DNA of 55,856 nt from Megamonas sp. UBA1799 (GTDB taxonomy: Bacteria; Bacillota; Negativicutes; Selenomonadales; Selenomonadaceae): NCBI GenBank assembly GCA_002319815.1, contig DCFR01000012.1, positions 14,402 through 70,257 of the forward strand. Reading direction: 5' to 3'. Position numbers and translations under genes: made by a program. Positions 7,949 through 16,449 of this stretch are shown here, in pieces. Below the pieces are notes generated by a model, which saw only the letters and a program-made list of their open reading frames with translations, was not told the DNA's origin and did not search any database. Within the stretch, counting starts at the first letter, position 1, and each line of letters begins with the position of its first letter.

Positions 7949-9673
7949 TCAGCCCTCACTTCCCACGGCAATGAGCCGAAAAGCATTGACATCCACCAGC
8001 CCGCGATCTGTAAGCTTCAATTCTGGAATCACCGGCAGGCTCAAAAAAGCCAGTGTCAGAAACGGGTCATAAAATTCCGCTACGCCCAGCCCACGGGCAA
8101 TATCCTCCAGCCGGGCGACCGCCGTCGCCACCTCGGCCGCCGGCTGCTCCGACATCAAGCCGGCAATCGGCAGCGGCAGCGAACCCAGCACCTGCCCATC
8201 AGAGACGATCGCCAGTCCGCCCTGCATGCGCTCAATTTCATGCACCGCCAGCAGCATATCGGCATCACTCGCGCCCGTCACAATCAGATTGTGCGAATCA
8301 TGCGCCACTGTCGAAGCAATCGCTCCGCGCTGCAGTCCAAACCCCTGCAAGAGTCCTATACCGGCATGCCCGCTGGCCTGATGGCGCTCAAAAACCGCCA
8401 GCTTCAAAATGTCATGTTCCGGATCACTGACCGCGCAGCCATGCTCCGTGCGCACTGACATCACCAAATGTTTGGTGACAATCTGATGCGGCACCAGACC
8501 AATCACATGCGCCGTATCTCCCCGCAGCGGCAGCGCCAGATCTTTTGGCCCCAGCGGCGGCAGATGCACGGAAGAAGCGACCGAGGAAGTGTCTGTCGCC
8601 GGCAGCGATATGCTGAGCTTTCCCTCCGACGCAACCAGCCTGCCATCCTTGAAAACAAGCGACGGCCGCCAGGTTTCCAGGTCCTCAAAGACCAGCAGAT
8701 CGCCCCGATAATGCGGCGCAATTACCCCCAGATCACGCAAGGAAAAATAGCGTGCTGCATGAAGGGTTGCCATATTAATGGCCTGCGCCACCGGCAATCC
8801 GGCCGCAATCGCCTGACGGACAATAGAATTGATATGCCCTTCCCGCAACAAGTCTGCCGGATGACGATCATCGGTGACAAAGAAACAGAACGGCGCCGTA
8901 TATTCATTGATCAGCGGCAGCAAAGCGGCAAGATTATGCGCCGCCGAACCTTCACGAATCTCAAGATACATACCAGCCCGGAGCCGAGCTTCTGCCTCTT
9001 CCCGCGTCACGCACTCATGATCCGACGATACACCCGCCGCCGCATATCCCATGAGCGCCTTGCCCATAAGACCCGGCGCATGTCCTTCCACATGCAAAGG
9101 CTGCGCCATCGTCAGCTTATCATAAACGGCGGTATCCCCGGTCAGAACGCCTTCGGCATTCATCATTTCTGCCAGGCCCAACACATGCGGTTCCTGCAAA
9201 AAAGGCGCCAGATCCGCTGCCGTAAGCGTAGCCCCCGAATCCTCCAACCCCGTGGAAGGAACGCAGGACGGCAGCATGAAATAGGTATTGAGCGGCAGCT
9301 GTCCGGCCGCCTGCATCATATAACGAATGCCGGCTGCCCCGGCTACATTGGCGATTTCGTGCGGATCCGTTATCACGGTCGTCGTGCCCTGCGGAACAAC
9401 CGCCCGGGCAAATTCCAGCGGGCTCAGCATAGAACTTTCAATGTGAACATGCCCATCCACAAACCCCGGCGTAACGTACTTGCCGTCAAGATTGATCTCT
9501 TCCCGGCCGGTATACTCGCCTACACCGGCCACCCGGCCGTCCTGTATCGCAATATCCGCTGTAATGAATTCACCCGTAAAACTCTGAAAAACTCTGCCCT
9601 GTTTCAGAACCAGTTCCGCTGGTTCCTTTCCCTGGGCTACCTGAACAAAATGTTTTAATTGCTGATTTTTCAT
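7949..9673 (-). CDS. ade: Adenine deaminase
   Basis: Deaminates adenine to hypoxanthine in purine salvage. The 574-residue protein is of amidohydrolase-superfamily type: GFVDGHVHIESS (metal ligands His75, His77) near the start, DPHEIANV, then VEGHAPGL and the FFVTDDRHPADL segment with the catalytic aspartate. A C-terminal part around DSHNLIVTG and LADGGLA-like AIVSDGQVLGSLPLP is specific to Ade rather than other amidohydrolases. The length matches bacterial Ade. Start ATG at 9673 overlaps the stop of the yitT-like gene (ATGA); GGGGAG lies upstream. Confidence 0.95.
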   Translation of the reverse strand: MKNQQLKHFVQVAQGKEPAELVLKQGRVFQSFTGEFITADIAIQDGRVAGVGEYTGREEINLDGKYVTPGFVDGHVHIESSMLSPLEFARAVVPQGTTTVITDPHEIANVAGAAGIRYMMQAAGQLPLNTYFMLPSCVPSTGLEDSGATLTAADLAPFLQEPHVLGLAEMMNAEGVLTGDTAVYDKLTMAQPLHVEGHAPGLMGKALMGYAAAGVSSDHECVTREEAEARLRAGMYLEIREGSAAHNLAALLPLINEYTAPFCFFVTDDRHPADLLREGHINSIVRQAIAAGLPVAQAINMATLHAARYFSLRDLGVIAPHYRGDLLVFEDLETWRPSLVFKDGRLVASEGKLSISLPATDTSSVASSVHLPPLGPKDLALPLRGDTAHVIGLVPHQIVTKHLVMSVRTEHGCAVSDPEHDILKLAVFERHQASGHAGIGLLQGFGLQRGAIASTVAHDSHNLIVTGASDADMLLAVHEIERMQGGLAIVSDGQVLGSLPLPIAGLMSEQPAAEVATAVARLEDIARGLGVAEFYDPFLTLAFLSLPVIPELKLTDRGLVDVNAFRLIAVGSEG

Positions 9674-10578
9674 ATTTGCTCCCCAGTCTCCCCTTTTCTG
9701 GCAGCTTCTCTGTCCCGCAGCATGGCTTCAATTTTCACTCCCGGCAAAGTAAAACCGCGGCCCATAACCTCATTGGCATCCATCACGATCATAAACGCCT
9801 GCGGATCCAGCGCCGTAGCCAGCCGTTTGATCCGGGAAATCTGCGTCAGATTGACCACCACAAACAACACTTTTTTCTCCTGATGCGTAAACGCTCCTTC
9901 ACCTTCGAGAAACGTTACCCCGCGCCCGACCTCATGAATGATCCCTTCAGCGATCACATCAGTAACCTCGGAAATAAGAATAACCACTTTGCGGTAAGTG
10001 AACCCCGCCACCACCTTATCCGTCAGCGCCGCGCTGACAAACATGGAAATCAGCGTATACATCGCCGGCATCAAACCAAACATCGCTGCCGCCGCCGACA
10101 TGATGACACAATTCAGCGCAAAAATAACGCCGCCCATATTAAAGGAATAATACTTTTTGACAATCGCCGCAACGATATCCAACCCGCCCGAACTGCCATT
10201 CATCCGGAAGATAATACCATAGCCAATGCCATTGAACACGCCGCCATAAATGGCCGCCAGCATCGGATCCGGCACCGCCTCAAATACATTCAGCCAGCGG
10301 GTTGCATCAATACAGATAGAAAACAGCACCGTGCCAAAGACAACGTCACCGATATAGGCCCGCCCCAACGTCTTGTAGGCGGCAAAAAGCAGCGGCAGAT
10401 TGTACACGAGCGTTTGCGCGCCCACCGGCAGGCCGGCAAGATAATAAACGATGATGCCAATGCCGGTCAGTCCGCCGCTCAGCAAATGATTGGGAATCAG
10501 AAACAAATTAATCGAACTGCTGCTGATCAGGCAGCCTGCCAGAATTCCCAAATGCCGCAGCACACCTGCTCCGTTCAT
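9670..10578 (-). CDS. YitT family membrane protein (DUF161 + DUF2179)
   Basis: A 302-residue integral membrane protein. The N-terminal two thirds carry about five to six hydrophobic helices with typical family motifs NLFLIPNHLLSGGLTG and FRMNGSSGGLDIVAAI. The C-terminal soluble DUF2179 domain (about 205-290) includes YRKVVILISE and GEGAFTHQEKKVLFVVV. YitT proteins are widespread in Firmicutes, and their transport substrate is not established. The ATG overlaps the stop of the preceding secreted-protein gene (ATGA), and its own stop overlaps the ade start, so all three are translationally coupled. Confidence 0.93.
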   Translation of the reverse strand: MNGAGVLRHLGILAGCLISSSSINLFLIPNHLLSGGLTGIGIIVYYLAGLPVGAQTLVYNLPLLFAAYKTLGRAYIGDVVFGTVLFSICIDATRWLNVFEAVPDPMLAAIYGGVFNGIGYGIIFRMNGSSGGLDIVAAIVKKYYSFNMGGVIFALNCVIMSAAAAMFGLMPAMYTLISMFVSAALTDKVVAGFTYRKVVILISEVTDVIAEGIIHEVGRGVTFLEGEGAFTHQEKKVLFVVVNLTQISRIKRLATALDPQAFMIVMDANEVMGRGFTLPGVKIEAMLRDREAARKGETGEQI

Positions 10579-11180
10579 TTTTTCCCATCCTTTGTTCCAT
10601 CCACAGCGCTGGTGTCGATATCACGCTGCCCCATGAGAATTGCATTGAGCTCGTGGTTTGCCCATTCCTGACTGCTCTCCCGCTGATCCGCTTCCTCTTC
10701 GGTAATCGACAGGCTGGTTATCCGCCAGGAAAGAAGTGTCCCCGTTGTTGGCTCGGCCTCAATCAGCAGGCGCTGTCCCTTTTGCGCCGGATTTTCATAA
10801 ATATACCAGGTCGCGCCATCCATAAACACGCGCGCCTGTTTACCATAAACATGCTGTATCCAATACGCGGTTGCTCCATAACGCACATCACCCCGGGCCC
10901 GGTAATTATGATCCTTAATCACAATATCAACCACCCGGCTGGTAACCGGATCCACCCCTACTACGACATCATGCTGAAATGTATAGTATCTCACATGCAC
11001 ACCATACACCAAGCGGTCATTATCAAAAAGCGATTCCCCTAAAGCTTTGGCCATACCGTCCGATGGTCCACCCAAGACCACCCCTTTGCAGGAAAAATCC
11101 TCCGGCTCCGCTGCCGATACCGGCAATGTCACCAGCAACAGCAAAAACACAGTTATGATGCCCTGCCAAATTTTCATCAT
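10575..11180 (-). CDS. Exported protein of unknown function
   Basis: A 201-residue product with a signal peptide (residues 1-24: MMKIWQG, a leucine-rich core, then PVSAA) and no lipobox, so it is probably exported across the inner membrane. The mature part is beta-rich, with segments such as VHVRYYTFQHDVVVGVD and ATWYIYENPAQKGQ, and ends in a polar, acidic tail. No family was recognised. GGAGG lies seven bases before the start. It is first in the operon that continues with yitT and ade; a weak TATACT -10-like box lies about 45 bases upstream. Function is open. Confidence 0.75.
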   Translation of the reverse strand: MMKIWQGIITVFLLLLVTLPVSAAEPEDFSCKGVVLGGPSDGMAKALGESLFDNDRLVYGVHVRYYTFQHDVVVGVDPVTSRVVDIVIKDHNYRARGDVRYGATAYWIQHVYGKQARVFMDGATWYIYENPAQKGQRLLIEAEPTTGTLLSWRITSLSITEEEADQRESSQEWANHELNAILMGQRDIDTSAVDGTKDGKK

Positions 11181-11303
11181 TTTTCATCCTCCCGCGGTCC
11201 ATTCTTCTGCGTAGCAATAGTATACCATATTTCCGAAAAAAAAGAACGCAGAACCGCACTGCGCCAAACGGCTGAACCGGAAGCAGTCCGGCCGGATAGT
11301 AAA

Positions 11304-11348
11304 AATCATCAATCGGCCGGGATGACAAATCCCGGTTGATTGATGATT
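11304..11348 (-). terminator. Terminator of the CBS-aminopeptidase operon
   Basis: AATCATCAATC-GG-CCGGGA pairs with TCCCGG-TT-GATTGATGATT around a seven-base loop, then TTTTT on the minus strand. It begins two bases after the aminopeptidase stop codon and is very stable. Confidence 0.92.
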
Positions 11349-11350
11349 TC

Positions 11351-12592
11351 CTAGGCAAGCGAAACGAAGTTGCCGTCGCGGAATACAGGAACTTTACGGC
11401 CATCCGCCGTGCAGCCGGTAATTGACAGATCCCGCGTCCCCACCATGAAATCCTCATGAATCAGCGAGTCATTCACGCCATGGGCTAAAAGCTCGGCAGT
11501 CGTCATGACCGCCCCCCCCGTCAAGCAAGTTGGATACGCCTTGCCCAACGCCAAATGACAGGAAGCATTTTCATCGAAAAGCGTATTATAAAAAAGGACG
11601 CCGCTCTTTGAAATAGGCGAATCAAACGGTACCAGTGCTACTTCGCCCAAACGGCAGGCGCCTTCATCCATAGCCAAAAGCTCCTTTAGAATATCGCCGC
11701 CCTTCTCCGCCTCATAAGAAACGACTTTGCCGGCCTTAAACGTCAGCCGGAAATTTTCAATCAAATTGCCGTTGTAGTTCAGCGGCTTGCTCGCCGCCAC
11801 GATTCCATCGACGCCATCCCGCTGCGGCAGCGTGTAAATCTCCTCCGTCGGCATATTGGCGACAAACGGAGTCCCCCCCTGCGTATCTTCACTGCCGCCG
11901 GCCCAGATATGACCGGACGGTAAATGAACGGTTAGGTCGGTTCCCAAAGAATTCACATAATGCAGCGACTGGAACTGCCAGCGGTTCATAAAAGCAGCCG
12001 CCCGCTGTAAAAATGCGGTATGTTGCCGCCAAGCCGCCACGGCATCGCCGTCCGCCTGTACGCGCACCGCCGAAAAAATCTTTTGCCAGAGCTGCTGCAC
12101 CGCTTCTTCTGCCGACAGCCCGGGAAATACCTTGCTCGCCCAAGCCGCCGTAGGAATAGAAACCACGCACCAGGCATTTTTGTTGCTCATCATGCGTGCC
12201 CGATACTCGAGCAGCGCTGCACCAGCCGCCTGCTGCGCCAGCGTGAGACGTTCCGGGTCCACATCGCGAAAGATCTCCGGATCTTCTGCCAAAATTGAAA
12301 TAAACGCCGCGCCCTGTTCGGCATTATCCATATAAAGACTTTGCCGCCAAGCGGGAAACTCTGTAAAGACTGCTTGTTTTGCCAACTGATACCGCAAATG
12401 GGAAAACTGCTCATCATTCCAGACAATCGTTACATCATGGCCCCCGGCTTCATAGGCTTCGCGCGCCAGTCGCCGGGCAAAATCCGCACACTCAACCGGC
12501 GCATTGATCACCAACAGCTGACGGGGCTGTAGATTTACACCCACCCGGACCACCAGCCGGGCATACTGATTTAAAAGTTCTTCCATCATCAT
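11351..12592 (-). CDS. Aminopeptidase, M29 family (AmpS/PepS/aminopeptidase T type)
   Basis: A 413-residue cytoplasmic metallo-aminopeptidase that trims N-terminal residues from peptides. Family landmarks visible are the N-terminal RLAREAYEAGGHDV region and the C-terminal catalytic part: SGHIWAGGSE, NMPTEEIYTLPQRDGVDG (metal-ligand Glu), GGDILKELL, LGEVALVP, LFDENASCHLALG, and GVNDSLIHEDFMVG with DLSITG. Length matches the family (about 410). Three consecutive ATGs are possible starts; the first (12592) overlaps the stop of the CBS gene as ATGA. It is followed immediately by a strong terminator. Confidence 0.93.
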   Translation of the reverse strand: MMMEELLNQYARLVVRVGVNLQPRQLLVINAPVECADFARRLAREAYEAGGHDVTIVWNDEQFSHLRYQLAKQAVFTEFPAWRQSLYMDNAEQGAAFISILAEDPEIFRDVDPERLTLAQQAAGAALLEYRARMMSNKNAWCVVSIPTAAWASKVFPGLSAEEAVQQLWQKIFSAVRVQADGDAVAAWRQHTAFLQRAAAFMNRWQFQSLHYVNSLGTDLTVHLPSGHIWAGGSEDTQGGTPFVANMPTEEIYTLPQRDGVDGIVAASKPLNYNGNLIENFRLTFKAGKVVSYEAEKGGDILKELLAMDEGACRLGEVALVPFDSPISKSGVLFYNTLFDENASCHLALGKAYPTCLTGGAVMTTAELLAHGVNDSLIHEDFMVGTRDLSITGCTADGRKVPVFRDGNFVSLA

Positions 12593-13035
12593 GCGAGCAT
12601 CAGCTTCACAAGATCCGAACGGCTGATAAGTCCTACCAGCTTCTCCTTGTCAAGCACCGGCACCCGTTTGATATGATGATCGAGAATCACCTGTCCGACT
12701 TTGCCGAAATCATCATCAACATCCACCGCAATCACCGGTTCCGTCATAATTTCCTGCGCAGTATTCGCTGCCATCTTCCGAAAAGCCTCCTGGTACTCTT
12801 TAGCCCCATCGTAATACACCATGGCCCCAAGAATACTCAGTACATCGGGCGTCTTCGGCGCGATCTTCTTGCGCAGCACATCGCCTTCGCTCACCATACC
12901 GAGCACTTTTCCTTCCGCATCGACGACAGGAATTCCGGATACCTTATGTTCTACCAGCAATGCCACCACATCCTTGACGGAAGTCTCCGGTCCCACCGTC
13001 ACTAACTTGGTAGTCATAATATCGCGTGCCTTCAT
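12589..13035 (-). CDS. Tandem CBS domain protein
   Basis: A 148-residue protein made only of two CBS motifs (residues about 7-60 and 92-146). Examples are VSGIPVVDAEGKVLGMVSEGDVLRK split between positions 32 and 56, and IKRVPVLDKEKLVGLISRSD in the second. CBS pairs bind adenine nucleotides and act as energy or ligand sensors, but a free-standing pair gives no specific function. AAAGGAGG precedes the ATG. It is divergent from folT and overlaps the aminopeptidase gene, so it may be co-regulated with that enzyme. A TATAAT at 13053-13058 is probably too close to the ATG to be its promoter. Confidence 0.9.
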   Translation of the reverse strand: MKARDIMTTKLVTVGPETSVKDVVALLVEHKVSGIPVVDAEGKVLGMVSEGDVLRKKIAPKTPDVLSILGAMVYYDGAKEYQEAFRKMAANTAQEIMTEPVIAVDVDDDFGKVGQVILDHHIKRVPVLDKEKLVGLISRSDLVKLMLA

Positions 13036-13070
13036 AAAAATTCCTCCTTTATATTATATAGGGAAGTGAC

Positions 13071-13099
13071 TCGCAAAGATTCAGCTTCTATGGTATAAT
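13071..13099 (+). promoter_or_regulatory. Likely promoter of riboswitch-folT
   Basis: An extended -10 box TGGTATAAT (TATAAT at 13094-13099) lies 17 bases after a poor -35 (TCGCAA). It would give a leader of about 240 bases carrying the THF aptamer. Confidence 0.55.
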
Positions 13100-13179
13100 T
13101 TCTACCTGAAAAGAAACTTCTCCTGCTTAGCGCAAGATTTTTCCCGCAAACAGGACACAGAAACAAAAAAATACAGATG

Positions 13180-13280
13180 AGCAGAGTAAGTGACTGTGCG
13201 TAAAGTGTCCGGCGGACGGGGAGTTGCCGCCTGAACGAAAAGCTAAACGGCTTGCGGTACAGCCACTGCATCCCGCTGCT
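13180..13280 (+). ncRNA. Tetrahydrofolate (THF) riboswitch aptamer
   Basis: The folT leader contains the elements of the folT-associated THF riboswitch. P1: AGCAG (13180-13184) with CTGCT (13276-13280). P2: AGTGACTGT (13189-13197) with ACAGCCACT (13259-13267). P3: GGCGG with CCGCC around 13211-13232, whose loop contains GGGGA able to form the pseudoknot with the 3' GCATCCC (13268-13274). A small AAGC/GCTT stem lies at about 13240-13253, and the conserved GCGTAAAGTG junction follows P2. THF riboswitches usually repress folate-uptake genes by blocking translation. The assignment rests on motif matching by eye. Confidence 0.85.
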
Positions 13281-13299
13281 GCATAAGAGAGAACTGCAT

Positions 13300-13339
13300 C
13301 TCCGATATGTGGCAACGTGCAACAACATTCATATTGGAG
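13300..13339 (+). promoter_or_regulatory. Candidate ribosome-site-sequestering hairpin before folT
   Basis: CTCCGATAT (13300-13308) can pair with ATATTGGAG (13331-13339), which contains most of the folT Shine-Dalgarno GGAGG (13336-13340). This is a plausible expression platform for the THF aptamer 20 bases upstream. Inferred from complementarity only. Confidence 0.55.
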
Positions 13340-13348
13340 GTGTTTTTT

Positions 13349-13864
13349 TTGCGCCATTCCGACGTAAAAACTTTTGTATTTGCCGGGGTTTTTATTGCCC
13401 TGACCATTCTTCTGACGTACGTTTTTTCACTTCAAACCCCTTTTGTCCGGATCAGCTTCGGCTTTCTGCCGGTTGCTGTCTATGCCACGCTGTTCGGACC
13501 CGCCCGCGGGGCGCTGATGGCTGCCGCCGCCGATATTCTGGGCACTGCCTTATTTATGTCCGGCGCGTATTTCCCCGGTTTTACCGGCAGCGCGCTGCTG
13601 AGCGGCCTCATCTACGGTTATTTTCTACATGGACACGAACTCACCTGGCAGCGTATTGCCCTGCCGTTCATCAGCAATTTTCTTCTGATTGACCTGGGGC
13701 TCAACACTTTCTGGCTGACCTTGCTCTATCATCAGGCCGCCTGGACCTTCGTACTGAGCCGCTTTATCAAAGGCGCTATTTTTCTGCCGATCCATATTCT
13801 CCTGTTTGGCATGATCTGGCGGCCGCTGGCCCTGCTGCTTCCCCGCTGGCATCTGAAAGGATAA
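13349..13864 (+). CDS. folT: Folate ECF transporter S component FolT
   Basis: A 171-residue, strongly hydrophobic protein with about six membrane segments. The features RISFGFLPVAVYATLFGPARG and ADILGTALF(M) match the FolT family of energy-coupling-factor substrate-binding subunits, which import folates with a shared EcfAA'T module encoded elsewhere. The start is taken as the TTG at 13349, eight bases after GGAGG; the longer frame starting at 13307 would begin inside the regulatory hairpin. The THF riboswitch upstream strongly supports the folate assignment. It is monocistronic, with hairpins after the stop. Confidence 0.93.
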   Translation: MRHSDVKTFVFAGVFIALTILLTYVFSLQTPFVRISFGFLPVAVYATLFGPARGALMAAAADILGTALFMSGAYFPGFTGSALLSGLIYGYFLHGHELTWQRIALPFISNFLLIDLGLNTFWLTLLYHQAAWTFVLSRFIKGAIFLPIHILLFGMIWRPLALLLPRWHLKG

Positions 13865-13910
13865 CCTTGATACTATATAAGGTTGAGAAAATACTAAACG
13901 ATCCAGAAAT

Positions 13911-13943
13911 AAGGCTGCCAGACAAAAATCTGGCGTAGCTTTT
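13911..13943 (+). terminator. Probable terminator after folT
   Basis: TGCCAGA and TCTGGC(G) form a stem with a six-base loop, extended by GGCT/AGCT with a two-base bulge and followed by TTTTA. A weaker hairpin (AACCTT / AAGGTT) lies at about 13863-13884 just past the stop codon. The rest of the interval to 14062 is AT-rich and shows nothing else recognised. Confidence 0.55.
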
Positions 13944-14062
13944 ATCCCATGGTACCAATGACTTTTCTCCAAAAAACATGGATCTGGCAGGATTTTATAC
14001 AAAAACCGCCAATTAATCAAAATAGATATAACATTTTATAAACCATAAGGAGTGTGCTTCAT

Positions 14063-15151
14063 TTGAAACTTGCATCATTACAAAAAAAATTACTTGGCGG
14101 CCTGACAGCGGCTGCGCTGGGAACGACGATCGCTTTCACGGCGGTTCCTGTCCCGACCGCTGCCGCCGGCTGGGGTTCTGTCATCGGCGCGATTGCCGGT
14201 GATGCCGCTCAATACAACGCCGCTACCAAGCAAATTAACTATTATGATAATGATGGCCGGGAAGAATTTTTTCAGGATCTCAAAAACAAATATGGCGTCA
14301 ATGACGACGCCGACCTCAATAACCGACTGGCAGGAATTATGGGTAGTCTGAGCAGCGCCATTGCCGCTGTGGATCCGTCGATTAATGATAAACCGTACAA
14401 CTATTTTATCAATACCGATACGACCTTCAATGCGTTTTGTTCCCTGGGACACAATATGAGTGTGAACACCGGCTTGTTCAGCCTGATTGATAATGATGAT
14501 GAAATCGCCGTTGTTCTTGGACATGAAATGGGGCATGGGCAAAAAAATCATGTGGCCAAGAGCTATGTAAAACAGCTGCGCGTCAATATCCTGGCGGATA
14601 TTATTGCCGGCAGCAGCGGCCAGACCATGGGCGCTGTGTTTGCCAACTATGCCAACGCTACGCAGGTCACTAAACCGCAGGAATGGGAAGCAGACAATCT
14701 GGCCTTTGACTATATCACGCATTCGTCTTACAATCCCGGAGCCTGCGCCGCAATTTGGCAGCGAGTTATTGAAAAGCAGGGCGGCAACAATCAAAACTTT
14801 GCCGGCGAAATTTTTTCCCCATCTGATCATCCGAGCAACGAACAGCGCCGCGATAACTATGCACAAAAACTCCGCGAATACAGCGGCAACAAGATCACGG
14901 TCAAAAATGGGTTGGTGCAAGTGAACGGCAAGGACTTTGTGACACCGGCCGCCTCGGATACGATGAGCGGACCCGAACGTGCCTACTTTGTCGCCGGCAA
15001 TCTGGCTGCTTTTTGCCACAGTCATACTGCTTTGCCAACAGCATATGTGCAAGACGGCACCGTCATACTGGGAGACCAGTCGATCATCACCCCGAACGGT
15101 TTGGATGAATCAGCAGAAACGCTGGCCGCACGCCTGAACAACATCAAATAA
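14063..15151 (+). CDS. Exported M48 family metalloprotease
   Basis: A 362-residue protein with a long signal peptide (residues 1 to about 35, ending PTAAA) and a zinc-protease core: HEMGH at 154-158 gives two histidine ligands and the catalytic Glu, and EWEADNLAFDY about 60 residues later gives the third ligand. It continues with an HPSNEQRRDN segment usual in this family. Related enzymes (BepA, LoiP) act in the periplasm on misfolded or outer-membrane proteins, which would fit a diderm cell. The start is the TTG at 14063, with AGGAGTG eight bases upstream; a GTG at 14054 is too close to that site. The last 80 residues have no recognised domain. Confidence 0.9.
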   Translation: MKLASLQKKLLGGLTAAALGTTIAFTAVPVPTAAAGWGSVIGAIAGDAAQYNAATKQINYYDNDGREEFFQDLKNKYGVNDDADLNNRLAGIMGSLSSAIAAVDPSINDKPYNYFINTDTTFNAFCSLGHNMSVNTGLFSLIDNDDEIAVVLGHEMGHGQKNHVAKSYVKQLRVNILADIIAGSSGQTMGAVFANYANATQVTKPQEWEADNLAFDYITHSSYNPGACAAIWQRVIEKQGGNNQNFAGEIFSPSDHPSNEQRRDNYAQKLREYSGNKITVKNGLVQVNGKDFVTPAASDTMSGPERAYFVAGNLAAFCHSHTALPTAYVQDGTVILGDQSIITPNGLDESAETLAARLNNIK

Positions 15152-15166
15152 TTTTCGTGCTTTTTC

Positions 15167-15193
15167 GGCCTGCCCGTCGGCAGGCCTTTTTTT
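15167..15193 (+). terminator. Terminator after the M48 protease gene
   Basis: GGCCTGCC (15167-15174) and GGCAGGCC (15179-15186) form a perfect eight-pair stem with a four-base loop, followed by seven T residues. Confidence 0.93.
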
Positions 15194-15194
15194 A

Positions 15195-15223
15195 TTGGAC
15201 AAACCCGAAAAACCGTTTATAAT
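15195..15223 (+). promoter_or_regulatory. Promoter of the AI-2E family gene
   Basis: TTGGAC (15195-15200), a 17-base spacer and TATAAT (15218-15223). It lies directly after the preceding terminator and 33 bases before the start codon. Confidence 0.7.
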
Positions 15224-15255
15224 GAGATATAGTTATTTTAAGGAGCTGATTGCTT

Positions 15256-16278
15256 ATGCGGTGTGAACGCCGCACTTCCATCATATTGGCACTGACTTTC
15301 ATCATATTGCTTTCTCTGTTCTGGCTGCTGCCATCCGTCGCTTTTGTCGTTTTTATTGCGCTGCTGCTCAACCTGTTGCTGCGGCCGCTTGTCGATCATC
15401 TGCAGATCCGTATGCCGCGCTCAATGGCGACCGCCGTCACTCTGACGGTTTTTGTCCTGATCGTAATTGGTTTTTTGACCCTTGTATCCAGCACGCTCAT
15501 CCCCAGTCTGCAGAAATTTATTCGCGACCTGCCGGAAATTACTGCCAGTATTCAGCAAATTCCCACGCTTTCCGATTCGCGCTTCTTAGCACAGGAAATG
15601 GATGAACTTTGGAACGAAATGGCCAGTCTGAGCATCATGGCGCTCAAATCTTCGCTGACGATGCTCATATCTATTTTCAGCAAAGTACTGGATATCATTA
15701 TCATTCTTTTTGTAACTTTCTATTTGCTGAAAGATGGCGAAGCTATCGAACGCTGGCTGGCCCATCTTTTTCCCAGTCAAGATTACAACCGTGTGCTGGC
15801 GCTCTTTACCAGCATTCTGAAGGCTTTGCGCATTTATATCACCAGCCAGCTCACGATTTGTTTCATTATGGGCTCCGTTGTATTTCTGTACTTCTCCGCG
15901 CGCGGACTTCCCTACGCCTCCGTATTTGCCGTAACCTCCGGCATCAGCGAATTTCTCCCCGTCATCGGACCAACGCTTGCTTCCGCCTTTGGAACGGTCC
16001 TGACGACTACGGTCTCCCCCTGGGTGGCCATGCAGACGCTTTGCTTTTATCTGTTGATTACGCAGCTGAATCACAACATCATTTATCCGCTGCTGATTGG
16101 CAAAACGCTGAATCTGCATCCGATCGCCATCATTCTTGGCATCTTACTGGGCGGTGAAGTTATGGGCGCGGCAGGCATGTTTCTCGCAGTTCCCTTCATG
16201 GTTATGATCCGAATTGTAATCATGGACATCTATGCTGCGGAGAAAAAATCAGCAGAAAAAAAAGACTGTCAGCAATGA
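15256..16278 (+). CDS. AI-2E family transporter (YdiK/PerM-like permease)
   Basis: A 340-residue polytopic membrane protein. It has two hydrophobic segments near the N terminus, a third at about 58-80, then an extended soluble-looking segment (85-135). The C-terminal hydrophobic block contains the family motifs FLPVIGPTLAS, NHNIIYPLLIGKTLNLHP and ILLGGEVMGAAGMFLAVP. The family is named after a proposed AI-2 exporter (TqsA), but members have varied or unknown substrates, so transport of AI-2 should not be assumed. The ATG at 15256 has AAGGAG ten bases upstream; a TTG at 15250 is too close. Single-gene unit between a promoter and the tRNA promoter. Confidence 0.9.
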   Translation: MRCERRTSIILALTFIILLSLFWLLPSVAFVVFIALLLNLLLRPLVDHLQIRMPRSMATAVTLTVFVLIVIGFLTLVSSTLIPSLQKFIRDLPEITASIQQIPTLSDSRFLAQEMDELWNEMASLSIMALKSSLTMLISIFSKVLDIIIILFVTFYLLKDGEAIERWLAHLFPSQDYNRVLALFTSILKALRIYITSQLTICFIMGSVVFLYFSARGLPYASVFAVTSGISEFLPVIGPTLASAFGTVLTTTVSPWVAMQTLCFYLLITQLNHNIIYPLLIGKTLNLHPIAIILGILLGGEVMGAAGMFLAVPFMVMIRIVIMDIYAAEKKSAEKKDCQQ

Positions 16279-16289
16279 CAAAAAGCCCG

Positions 16290-16318
16290 TTGACAGAAGT
16301 CTCCAGTATCGGTATAAT
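16290..16318 (+). promoter_or_regulatory. Consensus promoter of tRNA-Tyr / tRNA-Met
   Basis: TTGACA (16290-16295), a 17-base spacer, TATAAT (16313-16318): an exact consensus, as expected for stable RNA. It starts 11 bases after the preceding stop codon. Confidence 0.9.
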
Positions 16319-16357
16319 AGATATTGTTTTCAGCGCTAGAGCGCAATGTTTTTATAG

Positions 16358-16443
16358 GGGCAGGTGCCCGAGTGGCTAAAGGGAACAGACTGTAAATCTG
16401 TCATCTTCGGATTACGATGGTTCGAATCCATCCCTGCCCACCA
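16358..16443 (+). tRNA. tRNA-Tyr (anticodon GTA)
   Basis: An 86-base cloverleaf with acceptor GGGCAGG / CCTGCCC, discriminator A and encoded CCA. The anticodon stem-loop contains ctGTAaa. A long variable arm is present, as expected for bacterial tRNA-Tyr, and the T-loop is TTCGAAT. Confidence 0.97.
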
Positions 16444-16449
16444 TTTATC

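Noticed and set aside
13053..13058. TATAAT just upstream of the CBS-domain gene
   Set aside because: A start from it would leave about ten bases before the ATG and cut into the ribosome site, so it is probably not the working promoter.
15256..16278. Naming the permease an AI-2 exporter
   Set aside because: The family name is historical; members have different or unknown substrates and nothing nearby relates to quorum sensing.
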